From an uncultured Collinsella sp. (GTDB taxonomy: Bacteria; Actinomycetota; Coriobacteriia; Coriobacteriales; Coriobacteriaceae): a stretch of DNA of 64,000 bases. A program made the position numbers and the translations under genes. Location: assembly GCA_902490405.1 (NCBI GenBank), contig CABUDS010000005.1:1-64000 (forward strand), given 5' to 3'. Shown piece by piece: positions 34,881 to 43,663 of the stretch (its first letter is position 1; each line of letters begins with the position of its first letter). Under the pieces are notes generated by a model. It searched no databases, was not told the DNA's origin, and saw only the letters and a program-made list of their open reading frames with translations.

Positions 34881-36302
34881 ATGGCTTTTACCGACAAACC
34901 CGAAAGCGCAAACGAGGCGCAGGATCATTCCCAGCCGCTCGACGACGGCGGCCTTTTCTCCCTTAACGACGTCATCATGGCAGGCAGGCAACAGCTGACC
35001 CGCTCCGAGCATCTCTTGGCTGCCGACACGCGCCGCAACGCCCGCAACCTACTCGCGAGCGCCAAGCTGCTCGTGCTCGTAGTTATCGTCTCGCTCGCCA
35101 TGGGCGTTGCCGCTTGGGCGTTTTTGGCCTCGCTGAATATCGCGACCGACTATCGCGAGCACCATGAGTGGATTTACGCGCTGCTCCCCGTTGTGGGCGT
35201 TGCCACCGCATGGGTGTACAAAAACCACGGCCTCGCCGCCAAGCGTGGCAACAACCTGGTCATCGACTCCGCTCTGGGCACACGCCTCATCCATATGCGC
35301 ATGGCCGTCCTCACCTTCGTCTGTTCCACGCTCACGCACCTAACGGGCGGATCGGCCGGTCGCGAGGGAGCCGCGGTGCAGATTGGCGGCACCATCGCCA
35401 GCAACATCTCGAACCTCGCCCACCTCAAAAAGCATGACCACCACGACCTCATGCTCGCCGGCATCTCGTCGGCCTTTGGAGCCGTATTCGGTTCGCCCCT
35501 TGCCGGAGCTTTCTTTGGCATGGAGATGTGCTTTATCGGCAAGATCGACTACACCGCGGGCATCTACTGCCTGGTCGCCTCGTTTACCGGCTACTTTACA
35601 TCACTCGCCCTGGGTACCGAGTACGAAGCGAATGTCATTGCCAACGTTCCCAACATGACGCCCAAAACGGTCGTTATCGTTGTTATCAGCGCAATTTTCT
35701 TCGGCCTGACGGCACGCCTCTTTGCCTGGTCGGTTCGAACAGTCAAGAACCTGTACGGTCGCTTTATCACCAATTACCTCGTTCGCGCACTTATAGGCGC
35801 ACTCGTGGTTTTGGCCGCCTATGCCCTCCTCGACGCCTGGGACTACGCCGGCCTTTCCACGTGGCTTTCCGGTGCCGGATTTGCAGGCAACACCACCCTG
35901 GCGGACGCAGTCATCAAGTTGGTCGTCACAGCGCTTACCCTGGGCGCGGGCTTCCAAGGCGGCGAGGTCACGCCCCTGTTTGGCATCGGTGCGGCACTCG
36001 GTGGCTGGATCGGTTGCCTTACCGGGCTCGACCCCAGTTTTCTGGCGGCTCTCGGCATGCTCGGCGTGTTCTGCGCCGGCCTCAACGTGCCCATCACCAC
36101 CTGCATGATGGCCATCGACCTGTTCCACGGCACGGCCGCCGGGTTCTTTGCCATCGTGGCCTTTATCAGCTACCTAACCGGCGGACACCGCGGCGTGTAC
36201 CCCGCCCAGCGCATCATCTCACCCAAGCGCCGTTCGCTTATTGTGGATGAGGGCGGTACGGTAGCAGATGCTATCGAGCGCCACAACGACCTGATAGAGT
36301 AG
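34881..36302 (+). CDS. ClC-family chloride channel/anion antiporter
   Basis: 473-residue membrane protein with about ten hydrophobic helices. ClC selectivity motifs are present: GGSAGREGAAVQ (GREGP-like), GSPLAGAFFGMEM (gating Glu region), and GFQGGEVTPLFGIGAALG (GxFxP-like). Start ATG 34881 with AGAGGAACG upstream; it reads divergently from moeA. No C-terminal CBS domains. It could carry chloride, fluoride or nitrate; the GREGA wording (not the fluoride-type GREGT/V) favours a conventional anion transporter. The lipid kinase gene follows 87 bases later. Confidence 0.88.
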   Translation: MAFTDKPESANEAQDHSQPLDDGGLFSLNDVIMAGRQQLTRSEHLLAADTRRNARNLLASAKLLVLVVIVSLAMGVAAWAFLASLNIATDYREHHEWIYALLPVVGVATAWVYKNHGLAAKRGNNLVIDSALGTRLIHMRMAVLTFVCSTLTHLTGGSAGREGAAVQIGGTIASNISNLAHLKKHDHHDLMLAGISSAFGAVFGSPLAGAFFGMEMCFIGKIDYTAGIYCLVASFTGYFTSLALGTEYEANVIANVPNMTPKTVVIVVISAIFFGLTARLFAWSVRTVKNLYGRFITNYLVRALIGALVVLAAYALLDAWDYAGLSTWLSGAGFAGNTTLADAVIKLVVTALTLGAGFQGGEVTPLFGIGAALGGWIGCLTGLDPSFLAALGMLGVFCAGLNVPITTCMMAIDLFHGTAAGFFAIVAFISYLTGGHRGVYPAQRIISPKRRSLIVDEGGTVADAIERHNDLIE

Positions 36303-36389
36303 ACGTTAGTATTCGCCGTGCAGCCACAATCGGGGGCAATTCGACCCGAGCGCGACCGCACCGTCACGTTATACGCCGGGAGTCGCCCC

Positions 36390-37352
36390 ATGCACGCAAC
36401 TGATTTTGGTCGCACGCTCATCATCGCCAACCCAGCCGCCCAGTCGGGTGCGGCGCGCGAGGTCGCTGAGCGCCTGCAGCGCTTTTTAGACATGACCGCG
36501 CGCTCATCCCAGTTTGACTTGGTACTGACCGAGCGCATGGGGCATGCCAAGGAACTTACCGCACAGGCCCAGGGCTACCGCACCGTTATCGCTCTTGGCG
36601 GCGACGGCGTGATCCACGAGGTCGTCAATGGGCTTATGACGCAAAAGCAGGACGCCCGCCCCGCCCTTGCCGTCCTGCCCGTGGGCTCCGGCAACGATTT
36701 TGCCCAAACGCTCGGTATCGACGATTTCTCCGGCAAGGATTTTGGCGCGCTGCTCACCTGCGAGCTGCAACGTCAGGACATCGGGCGCATTCGCTCATGG
36801 AGCCCTGCAAGCGGTAGCGGCGAGGCGACGGTCGAGTATTATGACCAGACGCTTTCGGTCGGCATCGACGCCGCCATCGGCCTGGGAACCACCGAGCTGC
36901 GCAAACAGACTGGCTTGACGGGCGCTCCGCTCTACACCCTCTCGGGCCTTGAGCAGTTTGGCCTACGCTATCGCAACTACCCCATGAAAGTCAGCTTTGA
37001 CGGCGCGCCCGCCGAGCGCGTGCGGGCGATTATCATGGCGATTCAGCTGGGCCCCACCTATGGCTCGGGCTATCGCATCTGCCCCGATGCCGACCCCTGC
37101 GACGGCATACTCGATGTCTGCTACGCCTGCGGCCCCGTCCCCCGCGCCGTTGCCCTGCCTATGTTTCTTTCGGCCAAGGACGGCCACCACACCAAGTTGC
37201 CGCCGGTTCGTATGCGCCGCTGCCGCCATGCCGAGCTCACCTTCGAGCAGCCCGATTACCCCATCCAGGCCGACGGCGAGCCCATTGTCGCCTCGCGCAT
37301 CGAGGTCGACGTCCTCGGCAGCGCCCTCCACGTCTGGCACCCCACCCGCTAG
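36390..37352 (+). CDS. Diacylglycerol/sphingosine kinase-like lipid kinase (DagK/YegS family)
   Basis: 320-residue ATP-dependent lipid kinase. NPAAQSG opens the catalytic domain, the nucleotide loop is ALGGDGVIHEVVNGL, PVGSGNDFAQTL is the signature, and the C-terminal beta-sandwich has CPDADPCDGILDVCY with the catalytic Asp. GGGAG precedes the ATG at 36390. The upstream in-frame ATG at 36318 would add 24 residues without similarity. It probably recycles diacylglycerol for phospholipid synthesis; family-level call only. Confidence 0.88.
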   Translation: MHATDFGRTLIIANPAAQSGAAREVAERLQRFLDMTARSSQFDLVLTERMGHAKELTAQAQGYRTVIALGGDGVIHEVVNGLMTQKQDARPALAVLPVGSGNDFAQTLGIDDFSGKDFGALLTCELQRQDIGRIRSWSPASGSGEATVEYYDQTLSVGIDAAIGLGTTELRKQTGLTGAPLYTLSGLEQFGLRYRNYPMKVSFDGAPAERVRAIIMAIQLGPTYGSGYRICPDADPCDGILDVCYACGPVPRAVALPMFLSAKDGHHTKLPPVRMRRCRHAELTFEQPDYPIQADGEPIVASRIEVDVLGSALHVWHPTR

Positions 37353-37361
37353 CCACCCCTA

Positions 37362-37428
37362 AGTTGCGGTGAAATAGGGACTGTTTATGCAGCTAAAGCC
37401 GCAAAACAGTCCCTATTTCACCGCAACT
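37362..37428. repeat. 67-bp palindromic element, family D copy 2
   Basis: Arms AGTTGCGGTGAAATAGGGAC and complement (ending CCGCAACT), inner stem TGC(A)GC/GC(C)GCA and AAAAC before the right arm. Near-perfect pairing. It sits between the convergent lipid kinase and GGQ-protein genes. Confidence 0.85.
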
Positions 37429-37438
37429 TATGAGAAGG

Positions 37439-37819
37439 CTAGTCGTCGCTGCCCGGCTTGCGACGGTTGGCCTTTTTAATGGCTTTGAAGTGCTTGTCAT
37501 TAAGCCTGCGTTGGCGAGAGCGCTGGGGTACCTTGGTCTTTACGCGTCGGCGCGGTGGACGCCCGCGACGCTCAAGCTCAGCGCGCAGCTTACGCAGGCA
37601 GCTACTACGGTTTTGGAACTGACTGCGGCTCTCGCGCGCCGTCACGGTAATCCCCGAAGGGATATGTTTCATGCGTACCGCTGAATCCGTTGTGTTCACA
37701 CCCTGACCACCCGGGCCCGTAGCGCGAAACACCTGCACCTCGCAATCGCGCGCCAACTCTTCGGCCGCCATCGCGGCATAGCGCGCATACTCGCGCCATC
37801 CCATCTTGTTCTCATCCAT
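37439..37819 (-). CDS. Peptide-chain-release-factor-like GGQ protein
   Basis: 126 residues with the class I release factor catalytic loop [16 protein letters not shown] and a Lys/Arg-rich C terminus (KKANRRKPG), without the codon-recognition domains of RF1 or RF2. The shape matches ArfB-type ribosome rescue hydrolases, whose basic tail enters the empty mRNA channel, or related single-domain RF-like proteins of Actinobacteria. GGGGAGGTG precedes the ATG at 37819. Peptidyl-tRNA hydrolysis on stalled ribosomes is the likely activity. Confidence 0.82.
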   Translation of the reverse strand: MDENKMGWREYARYAAMAAEELARDCEVQVFRATGPGGQGVNTTDSAVRMKHIPSGITVTARESRSQFQNRSSCLRKLRAELERRGRPPRRRVKTKVPQRSRQRRLNDKHFKAIKKANRRKPGSDD

Positions 37820-37845
37820 ATCAACACCTCCCCTCATACAAAAAA

Positions 37846-37876
37846 ATGTGACAAAGGGACAGTCCCTTTGTCACAT
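37846..37876 (-). terminator. Perfect hairpin terminator after xpt (family F core)
   Basis: Fifteen-base perfect arms (ATGTGACAAAGGGAC and complement) with a single-base centre, followed by TTTTTTT on the minus strand. The AAAGGGAC..GTCCCTTT core ties it to the F-type hairpins elsewhere. Confidence 0.85.
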
Positions 37877-37903
37877 CGCATACCAATCGCTTGTGTTGCG
37901 CGC

Positions 37904-38482
37904 TTAGGCGAAGGTGATCTCGCCGTTCTCGCAGTCCATATCGGCAATGCGAGCCAGGCTCTCAACGCGGAAGCCGCGCTCGCGGAGCTTATCGCCACCG
38001 CCCTGGAAGCCTTTCTCCACCGCAATGCCAATGCCAGCAACCTCGGCACCCGCGGCCTCACAGATCTTGATAAGACCCTCAAGTGCGCAGCCGTTGGCCA
38101 GGAAGTCATCGATGATTAGGACCTTATCGCCCTCGGACAGGAAGCGCTTGCCCACGATGACCGGGTACTCCTTCTGCTTGGTAAAGGAGTAGATGGTCGT
38201 GGCATACTGCTCGCCGTCGAGGTTAATGGACTGGGCCTTCTTGGCAAAGACCACCGGCACGCCGTCAAAATGCTGAGCTGCAATGCAGGCCATGCCAATG
38301 CCCGAAGCCTCGATCGTCAGAATCTTGTTGATCTCGACGCCCTCGAACAGACGGGCCCACTCAGCGCCCATGTGATCGAACAGCTCAACGTCGCACTGGT
38401 GGTTGAGGAAGGCATCAACCTTAAGGACGTTACCGGCCTTTACGATGCCGTCATGGCGAATACGATCCTCAAGCTCCTGCAT
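37904..38482 (-). CDS. xpt: Xanthine phosphoribosyltransferase
   Basis: Salvages xanthine to XMP in the cytoplasm. 192 residues with the PRPP-binding signature [34 protein letters not shown] and DAFLNHQ are characteristic of Xpt rather than adenine or hypoxanthine enzymes. AAGGGG precedes the ATG. No purine riboswitch is recognisable in the roughly 150-base leader. Monocistronic with a strong terminator. Confidence 0.93.
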   Translation of the reverse strand: MQELEDRIRHDGIVKAGNVLKVDAFLNHQCDVELFDHMGAEWARLFEGVEINKILTIEASGIGMACIAAQHFDGVPVVFAKKAQSINLDGEQYATTIYSFTKQKEYPVIVGKRFLSEGDKVLIIDDFLANGCALEGLIKICEAAGAEVAGIGIAVEKGFQGGGDKLRERGFRVESLARIADMDCENGEITFA

Positions 38483-38639
38483 GGCGCAACCCCTTCTCGC
38501 GGCAACGATACCGCGCGATTAATAAACGTTGTTCGATAGTCTACCACGGACCGACCCCCGCCCGTCCCACAAGCCACATCGCACCACAAACCAGTCTTTT
38601 TGGGACGGCGCGAATCGTGGCAGACAGCCTCCCAACACG

Positions 38640-39944
38640 CTAATGGCGGGCGCGCATCTTCACCAAACGCACCATGGCGAGCGCAAAGCCCACAGCGGCC
38701 ACAGCCATGAGCACGTAGAACACCGAGCGAAAGCCGAATAAGAACACATCCGGACGGCCTGCAACGAAACTGGTCACGGCCTCGCCCATCGCCACGCTCA
38801 TCTGCCCATACAGGATATTTGACGCCACCGTAATACCGAGTGCCATGCCGGCGTAGCGCGCCAAACTGCCCAAGCTGCCAGCAAAACCGAGCGCTTCGCG
38901 CGGAGCCGAGCCCATGTACAGGGAGTTATTGGGGCTCTGGAAAATCGACGTGCCGCACGACATAAACGCGACGCAGCACACGATCACGGGGATGGAAGAG
39001 TGCTCGTCGAGCGTACTTACCGCAAAGAGACCGCACACGTACACACCCAGGCCGACCGCCGTGGGACCCTCGCAGCCAACACGGTCCGAAACCGTACCCG
39101 AAAGCGGCCCGATAAAGGCATTCACCATCGGCAGCGCCAAAAAGAGCAGTCCGGAAATATCGGAGCTAAAGCCATGGGCATCCTGGAAATAGAACGGCAG
39201 CACAAACTCAGATGCACCGATGCCGATAAACACAATAAGCATGCATGCCAAGTTAATCGTAAAAGCCGAACTCGCAAAGCAGCGACGCGCGGCCTCCGCC
39301 AGCGACATGGGGCGCTCACCGGCCTCCGGCTTAACATGCGGCAGTGTGTAAAGCCCCACGATAAACGAGATGACGCCAATGGGCAGGTTGATGAGGAAGA
39401 TGCTCTCCCAGGGAAAGCTTGCCACCAGCATGCCGCCCAGCACGGGGCCGCACATCATGCCGAGGGCCACAAAGGTCGCGAGGATACCCATAGCACGACC
39501 GCGCTCGCGCGCCGGAAACGACTCGGTGATGATTCCCATGTTGTTGGCCATGGCCGCCGCGCAACCGACGCCCTGAACAATGCGTGCCAGGATAAGAACC
39601 TCGAGCGAGGCCGAAAGGCCGCACAGCAGCGAGCCGACCGTAAAGACGATGACGCCCAGCTGGAATACGCCCACCTTGCCGCGCACGTCGCCCAGACGGC
39701 CAAACGGCAGCATAGCCACGCATGTCGCAAGCAGATACACCGAGCTCACCAGCTGGATGCGGTCGAGGCCCACGCCCAGCTCCTTTTGCATCACGGGCAG
39801 TGCCACGGTCACGACGGTCGAACCCAGACACGCCATAAACGTCATGATGAGCACGGTAAACAGAATCGCCCATTTGTTCTTGCCATGGGTGTCGCCCTCT
39901 AGGGCAATGTGCTCGCGGCGAAGCTGCTCTGCGGTTTTCTCCAT
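38640..39944 (-). CDS. MFS multidrug exporter, DHA2-like
   Basis: 434 residues with about 12-14 hydrophobic helices. The motif-A loop GRLGDVRGKVGVF and ARIVQGVGCAAAMANNMGIITESFPARERGRAMG (motif C region) are typical of drug:proton antiporters of the EmrB/QacA side of the superfamily. AAAGG gives the best spacing to the ATG at 39944; ATG 39950 is two codons upstream. It lies between xpt and the sulfhydrylase terminator, as its own unit. Substrate unknown. Confidence 0.82.
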   Translation of the reverse strand: MEKTAEQLRREHIALEGDTHGKNKWAILFTVLIMTFMACLGSTVVTVALPVMQKELGVGLDRIQLVSSVYLLATCVAMLPFGRLGDVRGKVGVFQLGVIVFTVGSLLCGLSASLEVLILARIVQGVGCAAAMANNMGIITESFPARERGRAMGILATFVALGMMCGPVLGGMLVASFPWESIFLINLPIGVISFIVGLYTLPHVKPEAGERPMSLAEAARRCFASSAFTINLACMLIVFIGIGASEFVLPFYFQDAHGFSSDISGLLFLALPMVNAFIGPLSGTVSDRVGCEGPTAVGLGVYVCGLFAVSTLDEHSSIPVIVCCVAFMSCGTSIFQSPNNSLYMGSAPREALGFAGSLGSLARYAGMALGITVASNILYGQMSVAMGEAVTSFVAGRPDVFLFGFRSVFYVLMAVAAVGFALAMVRLVKMRARH

Positions 39945-39975
39945 ATCCATCCTTTCGAGTGGCGCAACACAAAAA

Positions 39976-40017
39976 CGGGGCCCCAATCGCCTGCAAACAG
40001 CCGCGATTGGGGTCCCG
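39976..40017 (-). terminator. Intrinsic terminator after the sulfhydrylase gene
   Basis: Stem CGGGGCCCCAATCGC against GCGATTGGGGTCCCG (14 of 15 paired) and TTTTTG following on the minus strand. It separates metY from the exporter gene downstream. Confidence 0.8.
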
Positions 40018-40086
40018 CCTACGGAATCGGAACGTAAAGGTCGCCGAAGCCCTCTGTCGGCATCGGCGACTTATGCGAACGCTAGC

Positions 40087-41370
40087 CTAGCACTGCTCGA
40101 GAGCCTGCTCAAGGTCGGCAATCAGGTCAGCCGTGTCCTCGAGGCCGCACGACAGGCGCACCATGTCGGCGGAGATGCCACAGGCGATGAGCTCCTCATC
40201 GTTCATCTGGCGATGCGTGGCGTTAGCGGGATGCAGGCAGCAAGTGCGGGCGTCGGCCACATGCGTGGCGATCTGGGCGAGCTTGAGGCTCTTCATAAAG
40301 GTCTCGGCCGCCGCGCGACCACCGTTAAAGCCAAAGCTCACGACGCCACAAGTACCGTTGGGCATGTACTTCTGAGCCAGGTCATAGTATTTGTCGCCCT
40401 CCAGGCCCGGATAGCTCACGAAGCGCACCTTGGGATGACTCTGCAGGAACTTAGCGACCGCCAGGCCGTTCTCGCAATGACGCGGCATGCGCACATGCAG
40501 GCTCTCGAGCGAGCTGTTCAGGAAAAACGCCGCCTGCGGGTTCTGCATGGGACCAAGATCGCGCATGAGCTGCGCGGTGGCCTTGGTGATGAAGGCGCCC
40601 TCGCGGCCGAACTTCTCGGCATAGGTCACGCCATGGTAGCTCTCATCGGGCGTGGTGAGACCCGGGAACTTGTCAGCATGGGCCATCCAGTCAAACTGAC
40701 CGTGATCGACAATCACACCGCCCAGGTAGGCCGCGTGACCGTCCATGTACTTGGTCGTGGAGTGCGTGACGATATCGGCACCCCACTCAAAAGGACGACA
40801 CATCACGGGCGTCGGGAAGGTGTTGTCGACCATCAGCGGCACGCCGTGGTCATGCGCGGCCTTGGCAAAGCGCTCAATATCGAGCACGGCGAGGGCGGGA
40901 TTGGCGATGGTCTCGCCAAAGACGAGCTTGGTGTTGGGCCGGAAGGCTGCTTCCAGCTCCTCATCGGTGCAGTCGGGAGCAACGAACGTGCAGGTAACGC
41001 CCATGCGGCCCATGGTATGGGCAAGCAGGTTGTAGGTACCGCCGTAGATGGCAGAGCTCGCGACCACGTGATCGCCGGCACCGGCCACGTTAAAGATCGC
41101 GAGGAAGTTCGCAGCCATGCCCGAGCTCGTGAGCATCGCAGCAGTGCCGCCCTCCATCTCGCAGATCTTGGCGGCAACCAGATCACACGTGGGATTCTGC
41201 AGACGGCTGTAGAAGTAGCCCGACTCCTCCAGGTCAAACAGCTTGCCCATGTGCTCGGACGTGTCGTACTTCCACGTGGTTGACTGGTAGATAGGCACCT
41301 GACGCGGCTCTGCATCGCCCGGGCGATAACCGCCCTGAACACACGTGGTACCGATGGTCTGCTCGCTCAT
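40087..41370 (-). CDS. metY: O-acetylhomoserine sulfhydrylase (Cys/Met metabolism PLP enzyme)
   Basis: 427 residues. Makes homocysteine from O-acetylhomoserine and sulfide by the direct sulfhydrylation route. The PLP lysine is in HSTTKYMDGH, the aromatic stacking region in SAIYGGTYNLL, and TFPTPVMCRPFEWGAD is typical of the OAH sulfhydrylase branch. GGGAG lies before the ATG at 41370. A close relative such as methionine gamma-lyase is possible but the length and the YxR/N-terminal wording favour MetY. The upstream dyad at 41432-41462 may control it. Confidence 0.88.
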   Translation of the reverse strand: MSEQTIGTTCVQGGYRPGDAEPRQVPIYQSTTWKYDTSEHMGKLFDLEESGYFYSRLQNPTCDLVAAKICEMEGGTAAMLTSSGMAANFLAIFNVAGAGDHVVASSAIYGGTYNLLAHTMGRMGVTCTFVAPDCTDEELEAAFRPNTKLVFGETIANPALAVLDIERFAKAAHDHGVPLMVDNTFPTPVMCRPFEWGADIVTHSTTKYMDGHAAYLGGVIVDHGQFDWMAHADKFPGLTTPDESYHGVTYAEKFGREGAFITKATAQLMRDLGPMQNPQAAFFLNSSLESLHVRMPRHCENGLAVAKFLQSHPKVRFVSYPGLEGDKYYDLAQKYMPNGTCGVVSFGFNGGRAAAETFMKSLKLAQIATHVADARTCCLHPANATHRQMNDEELIACGISADMVRLSCGLEDTADLIADLEQALEQC

Positions 41371-41431
41371 ATCCAACTCCCTTACTTGGGTTTTGATTTT
41401 ATTCGGTTCACGATACCGCTACCCCGCACCC

Positions 41432-41462
41432 CTCTCAACCCATCCCGCCGATAGGTTATGAG
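41432..41462. promoter_or_regulatory. Operator-like dyad between metY and the C_GCAxxG gene
   Basis: CTCTCAACCCATC and GATAGGTTATGAG pair at 10 of 13 positions around a five-base centre. It is located 62 bases upstream of metY in the divergent promoter region. A sulfur-responsive repressor would be a natural user; this is inference. Confidence 0.35.
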
Positions 41463-41600
41463 ACAAATAAATCAGGGGCATTCGTCTCAGCCTTAGGCAT
41501 TTATTCGATGGATATACATGAGGCATACATGAAGCTCTCGATGATTACATGCCCCGTCACGGGTACCATAGGCGGGTACACCGTGACCAAGGAGACAACG

Positions 41601-42047
41601 ATGAAGCAAATCGATACAGCCCAGCTCGACATCACCGCCTGTCAGGCTCAGGCTGCCGAGTACCACGCCAGTGGCTTTAATTGCGCGCAGGCCGTCGCCT
41701 GCACGCTCACGCCCGCCGTCGGGCTTGACCCCCAAGTCGCCTTTACCCTCACCGAGGGCTTTGGCGCCGGCATGGGCGGCATGACCGAAACCTGCGGCGC
41801 TATCTCGGGCGCCGTGGCCATCATGGGCTTTGTAATGAGCGACGGCATGGAAAACCCCAAGACCAAGGGCCAGACCTACAAGCTGTCGCGCGAGATCGCC
41901 AAGCGTTTTGGCGAGAAGAACACGACGACCGTCTGCGGCACGCTCAAGGGCGTCGGATCGGACAAGGGTCCGCTCCGCAGCTGTCCCGGCTGCATCGACG
42001 ATGCCGTCGAAATCGCATGCGATATGCTAAAGCAGCTCGCCGAGTAA
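41601..42047 (+). CDS. C_GCAxxG_C_C family (putative redox) protein
   Basis: 148 residues with the family cysteine pattern: FNCAQAVAC, then GFGAGMGGMTETCGAISG, and near the end CPGCIDDAVEIA. Members of this family are predicted redox or metal-binding proteins of anaerobes; some are fused to or found beside electron-transfer genes. AAGGAG precedes the ATG at 41601; an upstream in-frame start at 41508 would cross the promoter region. Divergent from metY. Function not established. Confidence 0.8.
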   Translation: MKQIDTAQLDITACQAQAAEYHASGFNCAQAVACTLTPAVGLDPQVAFTLTEGFGAGMGGMTETCGAISGAVAIMGFVMSDGMENPKTKGQTYKLSREIAKRFGEKNTTTVCGTLKGVGSDKGPLRSCPGCIDDAVEIACDMLKQLAE

Positions 42048-42064
42048 ACGATAGCAACAGAAAA

Positions 42065-42111
42065 CGACGGCCGGCGCGCTTGAGATTCATCCAAAAGCAC
42101 GCCAGCCGTCG
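42065..42111. terminator. Hairpin terminator shared by convergent genes
   Basis: CGACGGCCGGCGCGC pairs with GCACGCCAGCCGTCG (a few mismatches) and ends in TTTTC on the minus strand. It is positioned between the stops of the C_GCAxxG gene and yigZ. Confidence 0.65.
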
Positions 42112-42114
42112 CCG

Positions 42115-42750
42115 TTAGAACTCAGCAAATTCGGGAGCGCCGACCTCAATCTCCTCACGCCCCGCCATAAGCTCGCGCATCTTGGCGCAAAACAGCTCCT
42201 GCTCCCCCGCCTTAAACGCCAAGTGAAGTGTCACGGCATCCGCGTAATCGGTATCCAAAACCTTGGCACCCGAATCCTGCGCCAAACGAAGCACCTGCTC
42301 ATACTGCGGATAGGCAACATACACGTCAACCGGCACGACACTTGTCATCTCGACGATTTGCCCGGCCTCCCGAGCAGCCGCCACCGCCTCCTGTGTCGCC
42401 GCGGTATAGGCGCGCACCAAGCCACCAGGCCCCAACAGCGTGCCACCAAAATAGCGCGTCACTACGCAGCAAACATTTTTGAGCCCCGCACCGCGCAGCA
42501 CCTCGAGCGTCGGCATTCCGCTCGTGCGGCTTGGCTCGCCATCATCGCTCTGGCGCTCGCGTCCATCGACCAAAATCCACGCGGGCACATTATGCCGAGC
42601 GTCATAATGACGCTTGCGAACCATCTCGATAAAAGCATTCGCCTCGTCCTCGGACTCAATATGGATCAACTGGGCAATAAACCGGCTCTTGCGGTCCACA
42701 AACTCACCCGAAGCCTCAATATTCAATTGCAGAGTAAAATAGCTGTCCAA
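42115..42750 (-). CDS. yigZ: YigZ/IMPACT family protein
   Basis: 211-residue UPF0029 protein. The N-terminal IMPACT domain carries DDGEPSRTSGMPTLEVL (usual form DDGEPSGTAG) and VVTRYFGGTLLGPGGLVRAY; a C-terminal DUF1949-like domain follows. The start is TTG at 42750 behind GAGGGG at good spacing, since no ATG fits. Its molecular role is unclear; eukaryotic IMPACT modulates translation control. It lies downstream of rnpB on the same strand, with element B copy 3 between. Confidence 0.85.
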   Translation of the reverse strand: MDSYFTLQLNIEASGEFVDRKSRFIAQLIHIESEDEANAFIEMVRKRHYDARHNVPAWILVDGRERQSDDGEPSRTSGMPTLEVLRGAGLKNVCCVVTRYFGGTLLGPGGLVRAYTAATQEAVAAAREAGQIVEMTSVVPVDVYVAYPQYEQVLRLAQDSGAKVLDTDYADAVTLHLAFKAGEQELFCAKMRELMAGREEIEVGAPEFAEF

Positions 42751-42865
42751 AAAAGCCCCTCAACAACAAGCAAAGCAACAAACAGCCTCAATAATACGGC
42801 AAAGGTCGTACCGTTGCCCTCTCCAACAAGAACGGAAACGCCAATGATGCCGTCACCAACAGCGA

Positions 42866-42964
42866 GAACCCGTCAGCGCGAGCAAGGTGCCTTGAAAGAC
42901 GAGGGCATTGACCTTATGGTCATGCCCGAAGGCTTGAAAGGCAGATTGCCGCGCTGACGGGTTC
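42866..42964. repeat. Structured palindromic element, family B copy 3
   Basis: Perfect 15-base outer arms GAACCCGTCAGCGCG and complement, unrelated in sequence to the arms of copies 1 and 2. The core is shared: inner stem TGCCTT/AAGGCA, loop words GAAAGACGAG and GAAGGCTTGA, GAT after the inner stem, and an apical hairpin GGGCAT/ATGCCC. It lies 20 bases beyond the 3' end of rnpB. Confidence 0.85.
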
Positions 42965-42983
42965 GCAGCGTCAACAAAGTGCT

Positions 42984-43339
42984 GAGTGGGCCTGTAAGCC
43001 GGGTTCTGTCGTGAACGGTCATTTATCTTGTCTGCACGTTACCGTGCAGCTCCACGCACGCTACCCGAACGCGGACCGGGCCGGCCCATAGCGTTCCTAT
43101 TCGCGCTTGCTCCGGATGGGGCTTGCCAAGCCGCCGTGTTGCCACGACGCTGGTGGTCTCTTACACCACCGTTTCAGCTTTTCCCTTTACGCCTTGCGGC
43201 GCAGGTGGGAGTCTTCTTTTCTGCGGCGCTTTCCGTCGGATCACTCCGCCCGGCCGTTAGCCGGCATCCCGCCCTCTGGAGCCCGGACTTTCCTCACGCG
43301 TGCCGCAAGCAGCACATCGCGCGACCGTCTGGCCCACTC
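42984..43339 (-). ncRNA. rnpB: RNase P RNA, bacterial type A
   Basis: About 356 bases beginning GAGTGGGCCAGACGG and ending CAGGCCCACTC, so the two ends pair as P1. The universally conserved 5' segment GAGGAAAGTCCGGGCTCC and the 3' segment AGAACCCGGCTTACAGG are both present. It is the catalytic RNA for tRNA 5' processing. Confidence 0.96.
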
Positions 43340-43425
43340 AGCAGTGCAAGAGTGTAACACACCGTTGCCGCAGGCAATGGCACAACGCAAACGCTCGACA
43401 CGATAAACCAAGAACCGCCATGCGC

Positions 43426-43540
43426 TACAATGGTCCTGTCGATGGGCAACGTCGTCAGTCGAGACGCGACCGCGCTCCGCACCCCTCCGTCTACTCGGTG
43501 TGTTCCCGCCTCCTCCCCGAGGCGGGATGTCGGCTTTTTT
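43426..43540 (+). ncRNA. Candidate small RNA ending in an intrinsic terminator
   Basis: A TACAAT box at 43426-43431 is followed by about 105 bases and then by the stem TCCCGCCTC/GAGGCGGGA (43504-43527), TGTCGGC and TTTTTT. The orientation is opposite to both flanking genes (rnpB and rpsA), so the terminator belongs to neither. A 39-codon reading frame from ATG at about 43442 has no ribosome-binding site. No known RNA family is recognised (it lacks the 4.5S tetraloop motif and the 6S layout). The -35 box is poor. Confidence 0.3.
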
Positions 43541-43608
43541 CATGCACCGACAATCCAATAGCCTGTGGACAGCCCGGCAGCATTGCGCATCTCGGTGCCA
43601 AATGCAAA

Positions 43609-43639
43609 AAGGGACCCGTCCATTACGGACGGGTCCCTT
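43609..43639 (-). terminator. Intrinsic terminator after rpsA
   Basis: AAGGGACCCGTCC/GGACGGGTCCCTT perfect stem with loop ATTAC and TTTTTGC after it on the minus strand, 25 bases past the rpsA stop. Confidence 0.85.
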
Positions 43640-43663
43640 AAAACAAGTGATCGTCAAACCGAT

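Noticed and set aside
33408..35012. Long form of moeA starting at 35012
   Set aside because: It would overlap the divergent ClC gene and its promoter; the ATG at 34670 gives the normal MoeA N terminus.
38483..38639. Purine riboswitch ahead of xpt
   Set aside because: The conserved three-way-junction sequences were not seen.
41371..41500. SAM riboswitch ahead of metY
   Set aside because: None of the SAM-I or SAM-II conserved segments is present; a DNA dyad is the better reading.
43340..43608. 4.5S (ffs) or 6S RNA next to rnpB
   Set aside because: The SRP Alu/GGAA tetraloop region and the 6S central bubble are both absent.
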